Source of the DNA: Clostridium_AM sp900759715
GTDB taxonomy: Bacteria > Bacillota > Clostridia > Clostridiales > Clostridiaceae
Assembly (NCBI GenBank): GCA_900759715.1
Contig: CAAEXF010000131.1
Span: forward strand, 113,099 to 177,098
Length of the DNA: 64,000 nucleotides
Direction: 5' to 3'
Part shown: positions 7,907 through 16,490 of the stretch, piece after piece
Position numbering within the stretch: position 1 is the first letter of the stretch
Layout of the letters: the number at the start of each line of letters is the position of its first letter
The notes under the pieces: model-generated
The model's input: only the letters and a program-made list of their open reading frames with translations
What the model was told of the DNA's origin: nothing
Databases searched by the model: none
Program-made: the position numbers and the translations under genes

Positions 7907-8788
7907 TTATAGTTTTAAATCTAATCCACTTGCTTTTTTCTCAAGCATTAATTTAATAATATCTGCAATGTATGCACCTGCTTCAACAGAAGGTGTACCA
8001 CCTTTGTGAATATTAGATACAACAGTTCTTCTTGATTCAGGCATTCCAACTGTTCCCTTGTATGTTATATAAGCACTCATACTTTCTGCTGTAACAAGAC
8101 CTGGTCTTTCTCCTATCAATACACAGGTTACATCAGAACCTAACTCTTCAGAAATAACATCCATAGCTCCAACTCTTCCAAATTTTACGTAGAATGGTGT
8201 TCCAGCTGTTATTCCATATCCTTCTAGACCTTGCATTAAAGCTGGCAAAATATCTTTTACGTTAGCTTCTATGGCTTTTGAACTTAATCCATCTGATACA
8301 TATACTTGAACCTGTGGATTTCTCTTAAAGGAGCTTAGTTTAGCTAATTCTTCTTTAGATATTTTTCTTCCAAGGTCTGGTCTTGTGATAAACTCATCTT
8401 TAGATGTACAATTAGTTTGAACTGTTATTAAGTTCATTTCTTTTAATATATCTTCATTAACATCTGTAAAAACTGAATCTTGAGCTGATGCGTGGTCTGC
8501 TCTAAATCTAAGCATTGTCTCAGTTTTGTATCTTGCTCCAGTTCTACCAATACCAATTCTTGCTGGAGTATGCTTTTTCATTTTTAAATATCCTTCTCTA
8601 TCAGTTGGATCATCAACTAAAAGAGTAGTTTTTATATCAACCTCAGTTATATCTGGAAGTATTCCATTTGTATCAACTGTAGTATTTTTTTCCAGATTAT
8701 TTTCTGAAGTAGTAGTTACTTCTTCTTTTGTTGTCATTTCCACTAAAACTTGTTCTACTAGTTTCTTTAAATCATTTTCTGAAAACAT
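7907..8788 (-). CDS. eutC: Ethanolamine ammonia-lyase light chain EutC
   Basis: A 293-residue small subunit of the adenosylcobalamin-dependent lyase that splits ethanolamine to acetaldehyde and ammonia. It has ARIGIGRTGARYKTETMLRF (substrate/B12 region), RADHASAQDSVF, and the C-terminal IGERPGLVTAESMSAYITY and KGGTPSVEAGAYIA. The N-terminal extension FSENDLKKLVEQVLVEMTTK is an amphipathic helix followed by a low-complexity linker, typical of encapsulation signals on EutC. It is 14 bases downstream of eutB. Confidence 0.97.
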   Translation of the reverse strand: MFSENDLKKLVEQVLVEMTTKEEVTTTSENNLEKNTTVDTNGILPDITEVDIKTTLLVDDPTDREGYLKMKKHTPARIGIGRTGARYKTETMLRFRADHASAQDSVFTDVNEDILKEMNLITVQTNCTSKDEFITRPDLGRKISKEELAKLSSFKRNPQVQVYVSDGLSSKAIEANVKDILPALMQGLEGYGITAGTPFYVKFGRVGAMDVISEELGSDVTCVLIGERPGLVTAESMSAYITYKGTVGMPESRRTVVSNIHKGGTPSVEAGAYIADIIKLMLEKKASGLDLKL

Positions 8789-8802
8789 TCTTCTACCCCC
8801 TC

Positions 8803-10170
8803 TTATTTCTTAAGAAATACAGATCCATCGCCTGCTTTTCCTGTTAGTCTTCCGTTTTCCATGAAGCCCCATTTCTCAAGCCATGCTTCAAACTCAGCTA
8901 TTGGTCTCTTGCCTAGAAGTTCTCTTAATGCAGCAGTTTCATGGAAACCTGTGCATTGATAGTTAAGCATTACGTCATCTCCATGTGGAATTCCCATAAA
9001 ATAAGTACATCCTGCAGTACCAAGTAATATTGCTAAGTTTTCTATATCATTTTGGTCTGCCTTCATATGATTTGTATAGCAAGCATCACAGCCCATTGGA
9101 AGTCCTGTCAATTTACCCATGAAGTGATCTTCAAGACCTGCTCTAATAACCTGTTTATTATCATATAAATACTCCGGTCCTATAAATCCAACAACAGTAT
9201 TTACTATAAATGGCTGATACTTTTTAGCAAAACCATAGCATCTAGCTTCCATAGTAACCTGGTCAGCACCATGATGTGCATCTGAGGATAACTCTGATCC
9301 TTGTCCAGTTTCAAAGTACATAACATTTGGACCTGCTGCTGTACCTTGAGTTAGTGCAAGTTGTCTAGCTTCTTCAATTAAATCTCCAGTAATTCCGAAA
9401 GCTTCATTTCCTTTTTGGGAGCCTGCAATACTTTGGAATATTAAATCTGTTGGTGCACCCTGTCTTATAGCCTCCATTTGTGTAGTTACATGAGCAAGTA
9501 CACAATTCTGAGTTGGTATTTCATATTTTTGTTTTACTTCTTCAAATTTCTTTAAAATTTTTGATACACTTCCTACAGTGTCATCAACTGGATTTAATCC
9601 TATAACAGCATCACCTATACCATAAGTTAATCCTTCGAATAATGACGCTAAAATTCCATCTACATCATCTGTTGGGTGATTTGGTTGTAATCTTGCAGAT
9701 AATCTTCCTACTTCTCCAATAGTTGTGTTAGCATGTGCTGTAACTTTAATTTTGCTAGCTCCATAAACTAAGTCTAGATTAGACATTAATTTAGCAACTC
9801 CAGCGATAACTTCACTTGTTAATCCTCTGCTTATTCTTCTTATATCTGCGCCTGTAGTTTTTTCATTTAAGATCCACTCTCTAAGTTCGGAGATTGTCCA
9901 GTTTTTTATTTCTCCATAAATTTTTTCATTAACAGCATCCTGAATTATTCTTGTAACTTCATCCATTTCATATGGAACTACTGGATTGTTTCTTAAATCT
10001 GCAACAGTTAAATTACTTAGTACAACTTTAGCAGCAACCCTTTCTTGAGCATTTTCAGCTCCAATTCCAGCTAAATTATCCCCTGATTTTTCTTCATTAG
10101 CCTTTGCTAATACTTCTTTAACATCTTTAAATTGATATACTTTGCCAAATAATTTTGTTTTTAGTATCAC
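8803..10170 (-). CDS. eutB: Ethanolamine ammonia-lyase heavy chain EutB
   Basis: A 455-residue TIM-barrel large subunit that binds adenosylcobalamin and ethanolamine. It aligns end to end with enterobacterial EutB (VILKTKLFGKVYQFKDVKEV against MKLKTTLFGNVYQFKDVKEV). The GTG at 10170 is preferred because AAAGGAG is eight bases upstream and homology begins exactly there; a GTG three codons earlier overlaps the Shine-Dalgarno site. Core stretches include GLNPVDDTVGSVSKILKKFE, FETGQGSELSSDAHHGADQV and GLPMGCDACYTNHMKADQND. It lies between eutA and eutC. Confidence 0.97.
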   Translation of the reverse strand: MILKTKLFGKVYQFKDVKEVLAKANEEKSGDNLAGIGAENAQERVAAKVVLSNLTVADLRNNPVVPYEMDEVTRIIQDAVNEKIYGEIKNWTISELREWILNEKTTGADIRRISRGLTSEVIAGVAKLMSNLDLVYGASKIKVTAHANTTIGEVGRLSARLQPNHPTDDVDGILASLFEGLTYGIGDAVIGLNPVDDTVGSVSKILKKFEEVKQKYEIPTQNCVLAHVTTQMEAIRQGAPTDLIFQSIAGSQKGNEAFGITGDLIEEARQLALTQGTAAGPNVMYFETGQGSELSSDAHHGADQVTMEARCYGFAKKYQPFIVNTVVGFIGPEYLYDNKQVIRAGLEDHFMGKLTGLPMGCDACYTNHMKADQNDIENLAILLGTAGCTYFMGIPHGDDVMLNYQCTGFHETAALRELLGKRPIAEFEAWLEKWGFMENGRLTGKAGDGSVFLKK

Positions 10171-10192
10171 GCTATTCACTCCTTTATTAAAA

Positions 10193-11626
10193 TTAAGAAT
10201 TAAAGACTAGTGTTTTTATTACTACTGGAACAACTTTTCCATTAACTAATGGTTTGCCAATATCAATGTAGTCACCATTTTCAACTTTTATACTGTCGAT
10301 GCAAACTACAATGCTGCTCTTATTTAGCTGACGATATATGGTTTGTCCTAAAACTTTCGCTATATCGTTTTCAACAATAATAAAAATTGGATATCCCTTT
10401 TTTAAGAGTTCAGTCATTCCATTTATTAAAGCTCTTGCGAGCATTTGAATCTCCTCAAAGCTTGGACTTTTAAATGCTTTTATTGCCACAGCTACCTGTT
10501 GACTTTCATTTTCTAAGTTAAACCATTTAAGCTTTTCTCTTATACTTCTTTCTATTGAATCAAATCCCCCAGCCTCATCTTCAGCGGCTAACTTTAATAT
10601 AGGTAAATTTTTTATTGGGAATACATCATCTGTATAGGTTATAGTGCTGCCGCTTATATCTGTAGTATGAGAACCAGCCCCAACTACTGTGGCTCTAATA
10701 GTTTCTATAGCGGATTTAACCTTTAATTTTTTAACCAAATCTGATTTAGCTATTTCTTCTCCTAAAATTACCCCTATGTCTCCATATTTGAATGGATCTA
10801 AGTAATCTTCATTGTATACATAGTCGGCTACCCCACCAGAAAAAGTAATGTATTCTATGTTATATCCATCTTTAATGCCTTTATTGGTTAATAGCTCTTC
10901 ATATATTGGAGTTCTTGCTTTTACTGAAACAGATTCTTCTAGAATTTTGGTCATTGCCCCAGCAACTTTCCTTATTTTATCTATATCAGCAGTATCACCA
11001 ACTTCAATTTTGACACCTATACTTTCTGCTAATTTTTTTATTTTAGTATATATATAGTAAATTTTCTTAGTATCTTTATCAATCTTTATAAGCCTTCCAC
11101 CTATATCTAAACATCCCGTATCTACAAGCTCCCCATTTTTGAATAATGCTAGATTAGATGTTCCACCACCTATATCAATATTTACAACATAAGCATTTTT
11201 TTCATCAGAAACTTTATCCGCTCCAGCTCCTCTACCTGCAATGATAGATTCAAGATCAGGTCCTGCTGTTGCTACAACAAAATCTCCTGCAAAGCCGCTA
11301 AGGTTTTGTAATACCTCATTTGCATTTTCTTTTCTAGCAGTTTCTCCAGTTATAATAACCGCTCCTGTTTTTACGTCATTAGGAGTAACACCAGCCCTTT
11401 TATATTCTATTTCTATAATCTCTCTAACTTTATTTCCATCAATTTTGGTTTGTGTGGTAAGAGGAGTAAAGTGAATACTGCTTCTATAAATGAGCTCTTT
11501 ATCTACAATCTTAATTCTAGGTATAGTAAAACTGCTTGCTGTATTTTCAATTGTTATGTTACTAAATACCAACTGTGTAGTTGATGTTCCAATATCTATT
11601 CCTACACTCAATATTTTTTCTCGCAT
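10193..11626 (-). CDS. eutA: Ethanolamine ammonia-lyase reactivating factor EutA
   Basis: A 477-residue ATP-dependent reactivase that removes damaged cobalamin from EutBC. It has the actin/HSP70-type motifs LSVGIDIGTSTTQLVFSN at the N-terminus, VVNIDIGGGTSNLALFKNG near residue 160, and ITFSGGVADYVY near residue 270. The ATG at 11626 follows AAAAGAGGTGAGAAA; the longer reading frame back to 11692 runs through the leader terminator and is not credible as protein. Length fits the family. Expression is gated by the EutV antiterminator just upstream. Confidence 0.95.
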   Translation of the reverse strand: MREKILSVGIDIGTSTTQLVFSNITIENTASSFTIPRIKIVDKELIYRSSIHFTPLTTQTKIDGNKVREIIEIEYKRAGVTPNDVKTGAVIITGETARKENANEVLQNLSGFAGDFVVATAGPDLESIIAGRGAGADKVSDEKNAYVVNIDIGGGTSNLALFKNGELVDTGCLDIGGRLIKIDKDTKKIYYIYTKIKKLAESIGVKIEVGDTADIDKIRKVAGAMTKILEESVSVKARTPIYEELLTNKGIKDGYNIEYITFSGGVADYVYNEDYLDPFKYGDIGVILGEEIAKSDLVKKLKVKSAIETIRATVVGAGSHTTDISGSTITYTDDVFPIKNLPILKLAAEDEAGGFDSIERSIREKLKWFNLENESQQVAVAIKAFKSPSFEEIQMLARALINGMTELLKKGYPIFIIVENDIAKVLGQTIYRQLNKSSIVVCIDSIKVENGDYIDIGKPLVNGKVVPVVIKTLVFNS

Positions 11627-11655
11627 TTTCTCACCTCTTTTCAAATGCCAAATAC

Positions 11656-11751
11656 AAAAGCCCAGAGTATGTATTTTTAAATAGCTATTCATAACTACTT
11701 AAAAATACATACTCTGGGCTCCATTGCCACTGCTAAGCACAACTTTGTACT
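11656..11751 (-). promoter_or_regulatory. EutV-dependent antiterminator leader of eutA
   Basis: In the RNA two small hairpins precede a terminator. P1 at 11736-11751 is AGUAC-AAAGUU-GUGCU. P2 at 11717-11728 is GGC-AAUGGA-GCC. Both hexaloops have A at position 1 and G at position 4, the signature of ANTAR-protein targets. The 3' side of P2 is also the 5' base of a 20-bp-plus terminator stem (GCCCAGAGTATG... at 11656-11720) ending in CUUUU. P2 bound by EutV and the terminator therefore exclude each other. This is the established EutVW mechanism applied to what the sequence shows. Confidence 0.9.
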
Positions 11752-11753
11752 TA

Positions 11754-13163
11754 TTATTTAATTTCAAAATCAAATACCACTTTTGTACCTTGACTATTTG
11801 AATATATATTTAAATTACCATCTAACTTATCCTTAACTAAACTTCTTACTATCATCAATCCTAAACTGTTTGTTGAAACTTTATCAGTATCAAATCCAAC
11901 CCCATTATCAATAACTGATATAGTAGGATATATGTTTCTTTGCTCTACATTAATTGTAATTTCTCCTTCCCTCCTACCTTTAAAAGCATGCTTAAGAGAA
12001 TTCTGAAGGAGTTCATTTACTATTAGTGCTATTGATGTAGCTTTATCTGAGCTTACTGTGAAGTCATCACCAATAATATTAATTTTCAAATCAATATCAT
12101 CATTTTTTTCAAAACTAACTATACTGGATTTTATTTTACTAATTACTTCTTTTATATTGACCTCATCAATTCCTTGTTTTGATAAGATTTCATGAGTTGC
12201 TGCAATACTAAGTACTCTATTAATACTTTCATTCATCGCATTTAGAAATTCTTCATTTTTAATTCTTCTAGATTGAAGTCTCAATAGACTGGCAATAGTT
12301 TGAAGATTGTTCTTAACTCTATGATGAATTTCCTTTATAACTACAGATTTTAATATTAATTCCTTTTCCTTTTGTTTCATATCAGTAATATCTCTAATTA
12401 GTACAACCAAATTTAAAGCTTTGTTGCTTTGAACTATATATTTTACTTGTAGGCACATTTCTCCCACTTCAAGTTCATATACATCAATGCAATTATGTAA
12501 AAGAATGTCCTTAAAATAAACTTTATCTAAGGATAGATTAGAAAAGTTCATACCTATTATATCTTCTTTATATCCAAGTTTACTGTAAAGTAAATCTGCT
12601 CCTGGATTTTTAAATTTTAATACTCCATTTTCATCAAATATTAATATAGCCTCATTAATATAGTAGGTTATATCACTTTCCTTGTAATATTTCTTTTCAA
12701 TTTGAGTAGTTAGCTCTTCATTTGCTTCTGCTAATATTTCCATCTTTCTATCATTGTTCAAATTTTCGGTTACATCTTTTTCTATTATAAGTATACCTAT
12801 AGTTTTATTATCACTATTTCTTATAGGTTCAACACTTTGCTTTACTTTAATATGCTCTTGAGTTATTCCTTTTATATCTCTTCCAGGCATGCCGATATCA
12901 ATTGCTCTGATAACTGCAGGTTCATTTCCTCTTATAGCTAATTTCCCAACTACCTTTTGCTTGTACAAGGAAGCCTTATTTGTAGGTTTTGCTTCTGCTA
13001 CCACAATAGCCGCATCCTTATGACTAGTTGGACAATCTATAAAAACATCACCACCAGCAGAGTCTGCAATGAATTGAATAGTTCTAGCTATATTCTCAAT
13101 AATTTCAATATCATTATCCTTTAAACATGTGTGCTTTAAGCACAACTCTCTTATTTCACTCAT
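11754..13163 (-). CDS. eutW: Ethanolamine sensor histidine kinase EutW
   Basis: A 469-residue soluble kinase with no clear membrane segment. Residues about 1-140 form a GAF-like sensor of the EutW type (ADSAGGDVFIDCPTSHKDAA) and residues about 160-265 a PAS-like domain (NEAILIFDENGVLKFKNPGA). A HisKA_2 region follows with phospho-acceptor EIHHRVKNNLQTIASLLRLQ (His near 283), then an HATPase with N box NELLQNSLKHAF and G box DNGVGFD. It autophosphorylates in response to ethanolamine and passes phosphate to EutV. The gene lies 33 bases after eutV and directly upstream of the eutA leader. Confidence 0.94.
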   Translation of the reverse strand: MSEIRELCLKHTCLKDNDIEIIENIARTIQFIADSAGGDVFIDCPTSHKDAAIVVAEAKPTNKASLYKQKVVGKLAIRGNEPAVIRAIDIGMPGRDIKGITQEHIKVKQSVEPIRNSDNKTIGILIIEKDVTENLNNDRKMEILAEANEELTTQIEKKYYKESDITYYINEAILIFDENGVLKFKNPGADLLYSKLGYKEDIIGMNFSNLSLDKVYFKDILLHNCIDVYELEVGEMCLQVKYIVQSNKALNLVVLIRDITDMKQKEKELILKSVVIKEIHHRVKNNLQTIASLLRLQSRRIKNEEFLNAMNESINRVLSIAATHEILSKQGIDEVNIKEVISKIKSSIVSFEKNDDIDLKINIIGDDFTVSSDKATSIALIVNELLQNSLKHAFKGRREGEITINVEQRNIYPTISVIDNGVGFDTDKVSTNSLGLMIVRSLVKDKLDGNLNIYSNSQGTKVVFDFEIK

Positions 13164-13196
13164 ATTATTACCTACATTGTCTTATTATTTGTAAAA

Positions 13197-13775
13197 TTAG
13201 ATCCCATCTTTGCTCATGATTATTATTCCCGCTATATCTCTCATGGTCACTCTTTTCTTCATGCTCAAATTTCTAATCATTGAAAAAGCCTCTTCTTCTG
13301 ATATTCCCTGTTGAGTCATTAATATACCTTTAGCTTTTTCAATTAATTTTCTTGCTTCAAGTTTTTTTTCTATATTTATCATGTTATTTTTCATTTCTTT
13401 TAGTTCATTTGATTTGGACATAGCTACTTCTACCGCAGGTATAAGTGATTTATTATCTAATGGTTTTACTAAATACCCAATTACTCCTGCATCCTTTGCT
13501 TTCTCAATAAAGTTTGTATCACTATAAGCACTTAGAAGAATTATACCATCTGCTAGTCCTTCTTGAATAATTATTTTTGAAGCATTTATTCCATCTAATA
13601 GTGGCATTTTTATATCCATGATTACGATATTAGGTAAATGTTTCTTACATATTTCAATAGCATCAAAGCCATCTGAAGCTTCTCCCACAACAACGTAGCC
13701 AGCTTCTTCTAACATTTCTCTAATGTCCATCCTTGTAATAGGTTCGTCATCGGCTATTACAATTTTTTTACTCAT
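13197..13775 (-). CDS. eutV: ANTAR-domain response regulator EutV
   Basis: A 192-residue antitermination regulator. Residues 1-120 form a receiver domain with acidic pocket DDE near 10, phospho-acceptor Asp54 (IVIMDIKMPLLDG) and Lys in GYLVKPLD. Residues about 125-190 form an ANTAR RNA-binding domain (LIEKAKGILMTQQGISEEEA, then AFSMIRNLSMKKRVTMRDIA). On phosphorylation by EutW it dimerises and binds paired hexaloop hairpins. Three such targets are present upstream of eutG, eutS and eutA. The gene is between eutP and eutW. Confidence 0.96.
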   Translation of the reverse strand: MSKKIVIADDEPITRMDIREMLEEAGYVVVGEASDGFDAIEICKKHLPNIVIMDIKMPLLDGINASKIIIQEGLADGIILLSAYSDTNFIEKAKDAGVIGYLVKPLDNKSLIPAVEVAMSKSNELKEMKNNMINIEKKLEARKLIEKAKGILMTQQGISEEEAFSMIRNLSMKKRVTMRDIAGIIIMSKDGI

Positions 13776-13822
13776 GTTTACACCCCTCTTTGGAAATAAT
13801 AATCAAATCAGATCAATATTTG

Positions 13823-14257
13823 TTAACTATTATTCCAATGTAAATAACTTTTTATGTTTTCTATTCCTAGGTTTTCAATAACACTTACTTTAAATATCTC
13901 CTCAGCACCTGATTCTATTAAATATTCCTCTGAAGTCTTAATATCTTTATCACATAAATCCACCTTAGTTATTATTCCAATAACAGGTTTGGAAAAAATA
14001 CTCCCAAAGCCAGGTGGAAAAATACTTAATTCTTTATTACAAGGCTGTATAAGACCAATAACGTCTGCATCTACAGCTTCTGTAATCAATGCATTATAGT
14101 AATTTCTATTTTCAATATACTCTCCTGGAGTATCTATAACTAGATTACTATATTCCATTGCTTGAGTTTTTTTATATTCCACTTTTTCATTATTTAGTGC
14201 TTGAGTTAAACTTGTTTTCCCACTGCCAACTTGTCCAATTAGCATTATCTTTTTCAA
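13823..14257 (-). CDS. eutP: EutP, small P-loop GTPase-like protein
   Basis: A 144-residue P-loop protein of the EutP/PduV family. Motifs visible are the G1 loop MLIGQVGSGKTSL at the N-terminus, a DTPGEYIENRNYYNAL switch region and the G4 motif IITKVDL. EutP has been linked to acetate-kinase activity in Salmonella, while PduV is linked to compartment movement. The role here is therefore not certain. It overlaps no neighbour and sits 12 bases after eutS in the transcript. Confidence 0.93.
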   Translation of the reverse strand: MKKIMLIGQVGSGKTSLTQALNNEKVEYKKTQAMEYSNLVIDTPGEYIENRNYYNALITEAVDADVIGLIQPCNKELSIFPPGFGSIFSKPVIGIITKVDLCDKDIKTSEEYLIESGAEEIFKVSVIENLGIENIKSYLHWNNS

Positions 14258-14268
14258 CGGTATTCCTC

Positions 14269-14613
14269 CTATGATTTAGTTATCTTGGATGTAGTAAAAT
14301 CCAGCACTGTACTAAGCATATTTAAAACCTCTGTTAATGCAACTTCAACGCTGGAAACGTCACCTACAATTACAAGAGATCCACTAAATCTGTCTACAAA
14401 GCCTATTTTTACATCAGCTACCTTAGTTGCTACATCAGATGCGATTATAGCAGCTTCGCTAGGCGTTATAGTTAAAATTCCTATGGCTTCACTATACTCA
14501 TCTGATAACCCTAGCTTTTTATATACAGCCTTATTCGGATGAGCAATTAAATGAGCTAATGTTATTTGTTTTCCAGGAACATATTCTTGAATTACTCTTT
14601 GTTTTTCTTCCAA
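14269..14613 (-). CDS. eutS: Microcompartment shell protein EutS (bent BMC hexamer)
   Basis: A 114-residue circularly permuted BMC protein matching EutS closely: RVIQEYVPGKQITLAHLIAH at the start, GILTITPSEAAIIASDVATK in the middle and LDFTTSKITKS at the end. The TTG at 14613 is selected because GGAG lies eight bases upstream and homology begins there. The frame back to 14658 would translate the leader terminator. EutS hexamers are bent and are thought to form edges of the shell. Its promoter and EutV leader are immediately upstream. Confidence 0.94.
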   Translation of the reverse strand: MEEKQRVIQEYVPGKQITLAHLIAHPNKAVYKKLGLSDEYSEAIGILTITPSEAAIIASDVATKVADVKIGFVDRFSGSLVIVGDVSSVEVALTEVLNMLSTVLDFTTSKITKS

Positions 14614-14635
14614 TTTCAACACTCCAATACGAAAT

Positions 14636-14714
14636 AAAAAGCCCTTTAAAAAACGCATATAGCGTGATTTATAAGAGCTCCATTACTCAATTTATATTGC
14701 TCGCCGTTGAACAA
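14636..14714 (-). promoter_or_regulatory. EutV-dependent antiterminator leader of eutS
   Basis: P1 at 14697-14714 is UUGUUC-AACGGC-GAGCAA and P2 at 14675-14688 is GAGU-AAUGGA-GCUC. Both loops carry A1 and G4. The 3' strand of P2 doubles as the start of a terminator, AGCUCUU pairing with AAGGGCU followed by UUUUAUUU (14636-14679). The same arrangement occurs upstream of eutG and eutA. The terminator lies just before the TTG start of eutS. Confidence 0.92.
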
Positions 14715-14741
14715 CATTAAAACTTATATATTTATGTACTA

Positions 14742-14770
14742 ATTATATAAATAAAAAGGAAAATTGTCAA
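14742..14770 (-). promoter_or_regulatory. Sigma-A type promoter of eutS
   Basis: Perfect consensus hexamers on the minus strand: TTGACA at 14765-14770 and TATAAT at 14742-14747, separated by 17 bp. Transcription would begin a few bases further on, placing both EutV hairpins in the leader. The promoter looks constitutive, as expected when control is by antitermination. Confidence 0.88.
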
Positions 14771-14794
14771 TACTTTATTTATTCTGTAAAAAAA

Positions 14795-15964
14795 CTACTT
14801 TCCGTTGTAAGTTTTTCTAAATAACTGAATTAAATCTTCCTTACATACCTCTCTAGGATTAGTTGGGGTACATCCATCTTTAAGCGCTATATCACAAATA
14901 TCGCTCAAATTTTTTTCAAATTCAGTTTCATTAATATTTAAATCTTTAATTTTATTTACGATTCCAACGCTTTTAATTAAGCTCTTAACTCCACTAATCA
15001 GTGCCTTAACACCATCACTGACATTATTGGAAGTAGTTAGTCCTAAAAACTTAGATATTTCTGCATATTTAACAGCAGCCTTAGTATATTCCTTTCTTGA
15101 GCTAAACTTTATATCTGCATTGTATTCTATTACATGTGGTAATACTATTGCATTTGCTTTTCCATGAGAAATATGGAATCTTCCACCTAGTATGTGTGCC
15201 ATACTATGATTTATTCCAAGAGAAGCATTGGTAAAGGCAAGTCCAGCTATACATGAAGCATTATGCATTTTTTCTCTTGCTTCCATGTCACTACCATCTT
15301 TATAAGCTCTTTGCAAATATTTAAATACAAGTTTAATGCTCTTTTCAGCTAATGCATCAGTGTAGTCTGTAGCATTTTTAGAAACATAAGCTTCAATACC
15401 ATGAGTCAATACGTCTATTCCAGTGTCTGCAGTAATCGGTTTCGGAACGGACTTTACAAGTTCTGCATCTAAAATTGCTATATCTGGTATCATTTCTTCT
15501 TCAACTAATGGATACTTCATATTAAGCTTTTTGTCTGTAATAACAGAAAATGAGGTAACCTCAGACCCTGTTCCACTGGTAGTTGGTATTGCAATAAATA
15601 TTGGTTTTTTAACTTCCTGTCCCTTCTCTAAGCCTTTTTTGATTAAAGTTCTAAAATGAATTATAGCTTTAGCAGCATCTATCGCTGAACCTCCACCCAT
15701 CGTAACTAGTACATCTGGATTATATTTATCCATAGCCTTAATTCCTTTAGCAACTACTTCAATAGGTGGATCTGGAACTATTTCAGAAAAAATTTCATAA
15801 TTAATATCTGAAGCCTCTAAATGCTCCGTTACCTTATTAATAAATCCTGAAGTCACCATAAATGGATCTGTTACAACAAATGCTTTTTTACAGTTTAGTT
15901 CTCTTAACTTTTTAAGTTCTCCTGTCCCAAAATACACTTTGGGTCCTACATTAAAAGTACTCAT
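14795..15964 (-). CDS. eutG: Iron-dependent alcohol dehydrogenase EutG
   Basis: A 389-residue group III (iron-type) alcohol dehydrogenase expected to reduce acetaldehyde to ethanol, regenerating NAD+ for EutE. It shows the nucleotide motif VTMGGGSAIDAAKA near residue 100, the TTSGTGSEVTSFSVI stretch and the metal-binding region GINHSMAHILGGRFHISHGK near residue 265. It lacks an obvious encapsulation peptide. It has its own promoter and EutV leader and is the first gene of the locus, 137 bases upstream of eutS signals. Confidence 0.93.
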   Translation of the reverse strand: MSTFNVGPKVYFGTGELKKLRELNCKKAFVVTDPFMVTSGFINKVTEHLEASDINYEIFSEIVPDPPIEVVAKGIKAMDKYNPDVLVTMGGGSAIDAAKAIIHFRTLIKKGLEKGQEVKKPIFIAIPTTSGTGSEVTSFSVITDKKLNMKYPLVEEEMIPDIAILDAELVKSVPKPITADTGIDVLTHGIEAYVSKNATDYTDALAEKSIKLVFKYLQRAYKDGSDMEAREKMHNASCIAGLAFTNASLGINHSMAHILGGRFHISHGKANAIVLPHVIEYNADIKFSSRKEYTKAAVKYAEISKFLGLTTSNNVSDGVKALISGVKSLIKSVGIVNKIKDLNINETEFEKNLSDICDIALKDGCTPTNPREVCKEDLIQLFRKTYNGK

Positions 15965-16015
15965 TTAATCACTTCCTATTCTGAAATTCTTATTTTTGAT
16001 AGTTTAAAAAAATAT

Positions 16016-16080
16016 AAAAAGCCCCTTAAGAAAATCTTAAGGAGCTTCATTACTCACATAAACATGCACATCTTTGTACA
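16016..16080 (-). promoter_or_regulatory. EutV-dependent antiterminator leader of eutG
   Basis: P1 at 16065-16080 is UGUAC-AAAGAU-GUGCA and P2 at 16042-16055 is GAGU-AAUGAA-GCUC, both with A1 and G4 in six-base loops. P2 overlaps the terminator at 16016-16046, whose stem AGCUCCUUAAGA pairs with UCUUAAGGGGCU ahead of UUUUUAU. EutV binding to P1-P2 would block the terminator and allow eutG transcription. Confidence 0.93.
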
Positions 16081-16128
16081 TATCTCTATATTAAATTTTT
16101 TAAATTATATGTTTATTAATTACCTAAT

Positions 16129-16157
16129 ATATTATTACGCAAACTAATCTTTGTCAA
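16129..16157 (-). promoter_or_regulatory. Sigma-A type promoter of eutG
   Basis: Minus-strand TTGACA (16152-16157) and TAATAT (16129-16134) with a 17-bp spacer. It lies about 55 bases upstream of the first EutV hairpin and 30 bases from the end of the palindromic repeat at 16187-16473. Confidence 0.8.
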
Positions 16158-16186
16158 TAAAAATATATATTCTATAGTGCAATCAA

Positions 16187-16473
16187 CCAGAAAGTTAACT
16201 TATTCAAAGGGCTATGTTTCCAAAGCTGAAGGTAGATTTAAAAACTTTGTGTCAGTCTTAGTGAAGTGTTTTAAGAGAACCTTATATGACGCTCCTCTTC
16301 CTTACGTCAGAGGAGTACTCGCTGAGTAAGCGACCATATCAAAATCGAAGATTTTGGATGCCTGCTTAAGATTTTGGTTCTCTGCTTAAAACACAAGCTT
16401 TAGACTGACTAAAAGTTTTTAACGGACTGAAGCTTGGAAACATAGCCCGGGGGATAAGTTAACTTTCGGTGGT
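16187..16473. repeat. 287-bp intergenic palindromic element, copy 1
   Basis: A large imperfect inverted repeat. The outer arms are AGAAAGTTAACTTAT and ATAAGTTAACTTT. Next come GGGCTATGTTTCCAAAGCT with AAGCTTGGAAACATAGCCC, then GTCAGTCT with AGACTGAC, then TTAAGAGAACC with GGTTCTCTGCTTAA. The centre holds smaller hairpins, including CGCTGAGTAAGCG and AAAATCGAAGATTTT. It lies 17 bases beyond the dsdA stop and 30 upstream of the eutG promoter. A second copy is at 57086-57330 with paired substitutions, and a related piece is at 23427-23590. It could be a MITE-like element, a bidirectional 3' structure or a structured RNA. Confidence 0.85.
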
Positions 16474-16490
16474 GGAGCCCTATGCTTACT

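Noticed and set aside
11627..11692. N-terminal extension of EutA
   Set aside because: The 22 codons run through the leader terminator; the ATG at 11626 has the ribosome site and the homology.
11715..11751. Possible cobalamin riboswitch before eutA (CAGUGGC resembles a B12-box-like string)
   Set aside because: The string is in the wrong orientation and the segment is fully explained by EutV P1, P2 and the terminator. No B12 aptamer core was found elsewhere in the eut locus.
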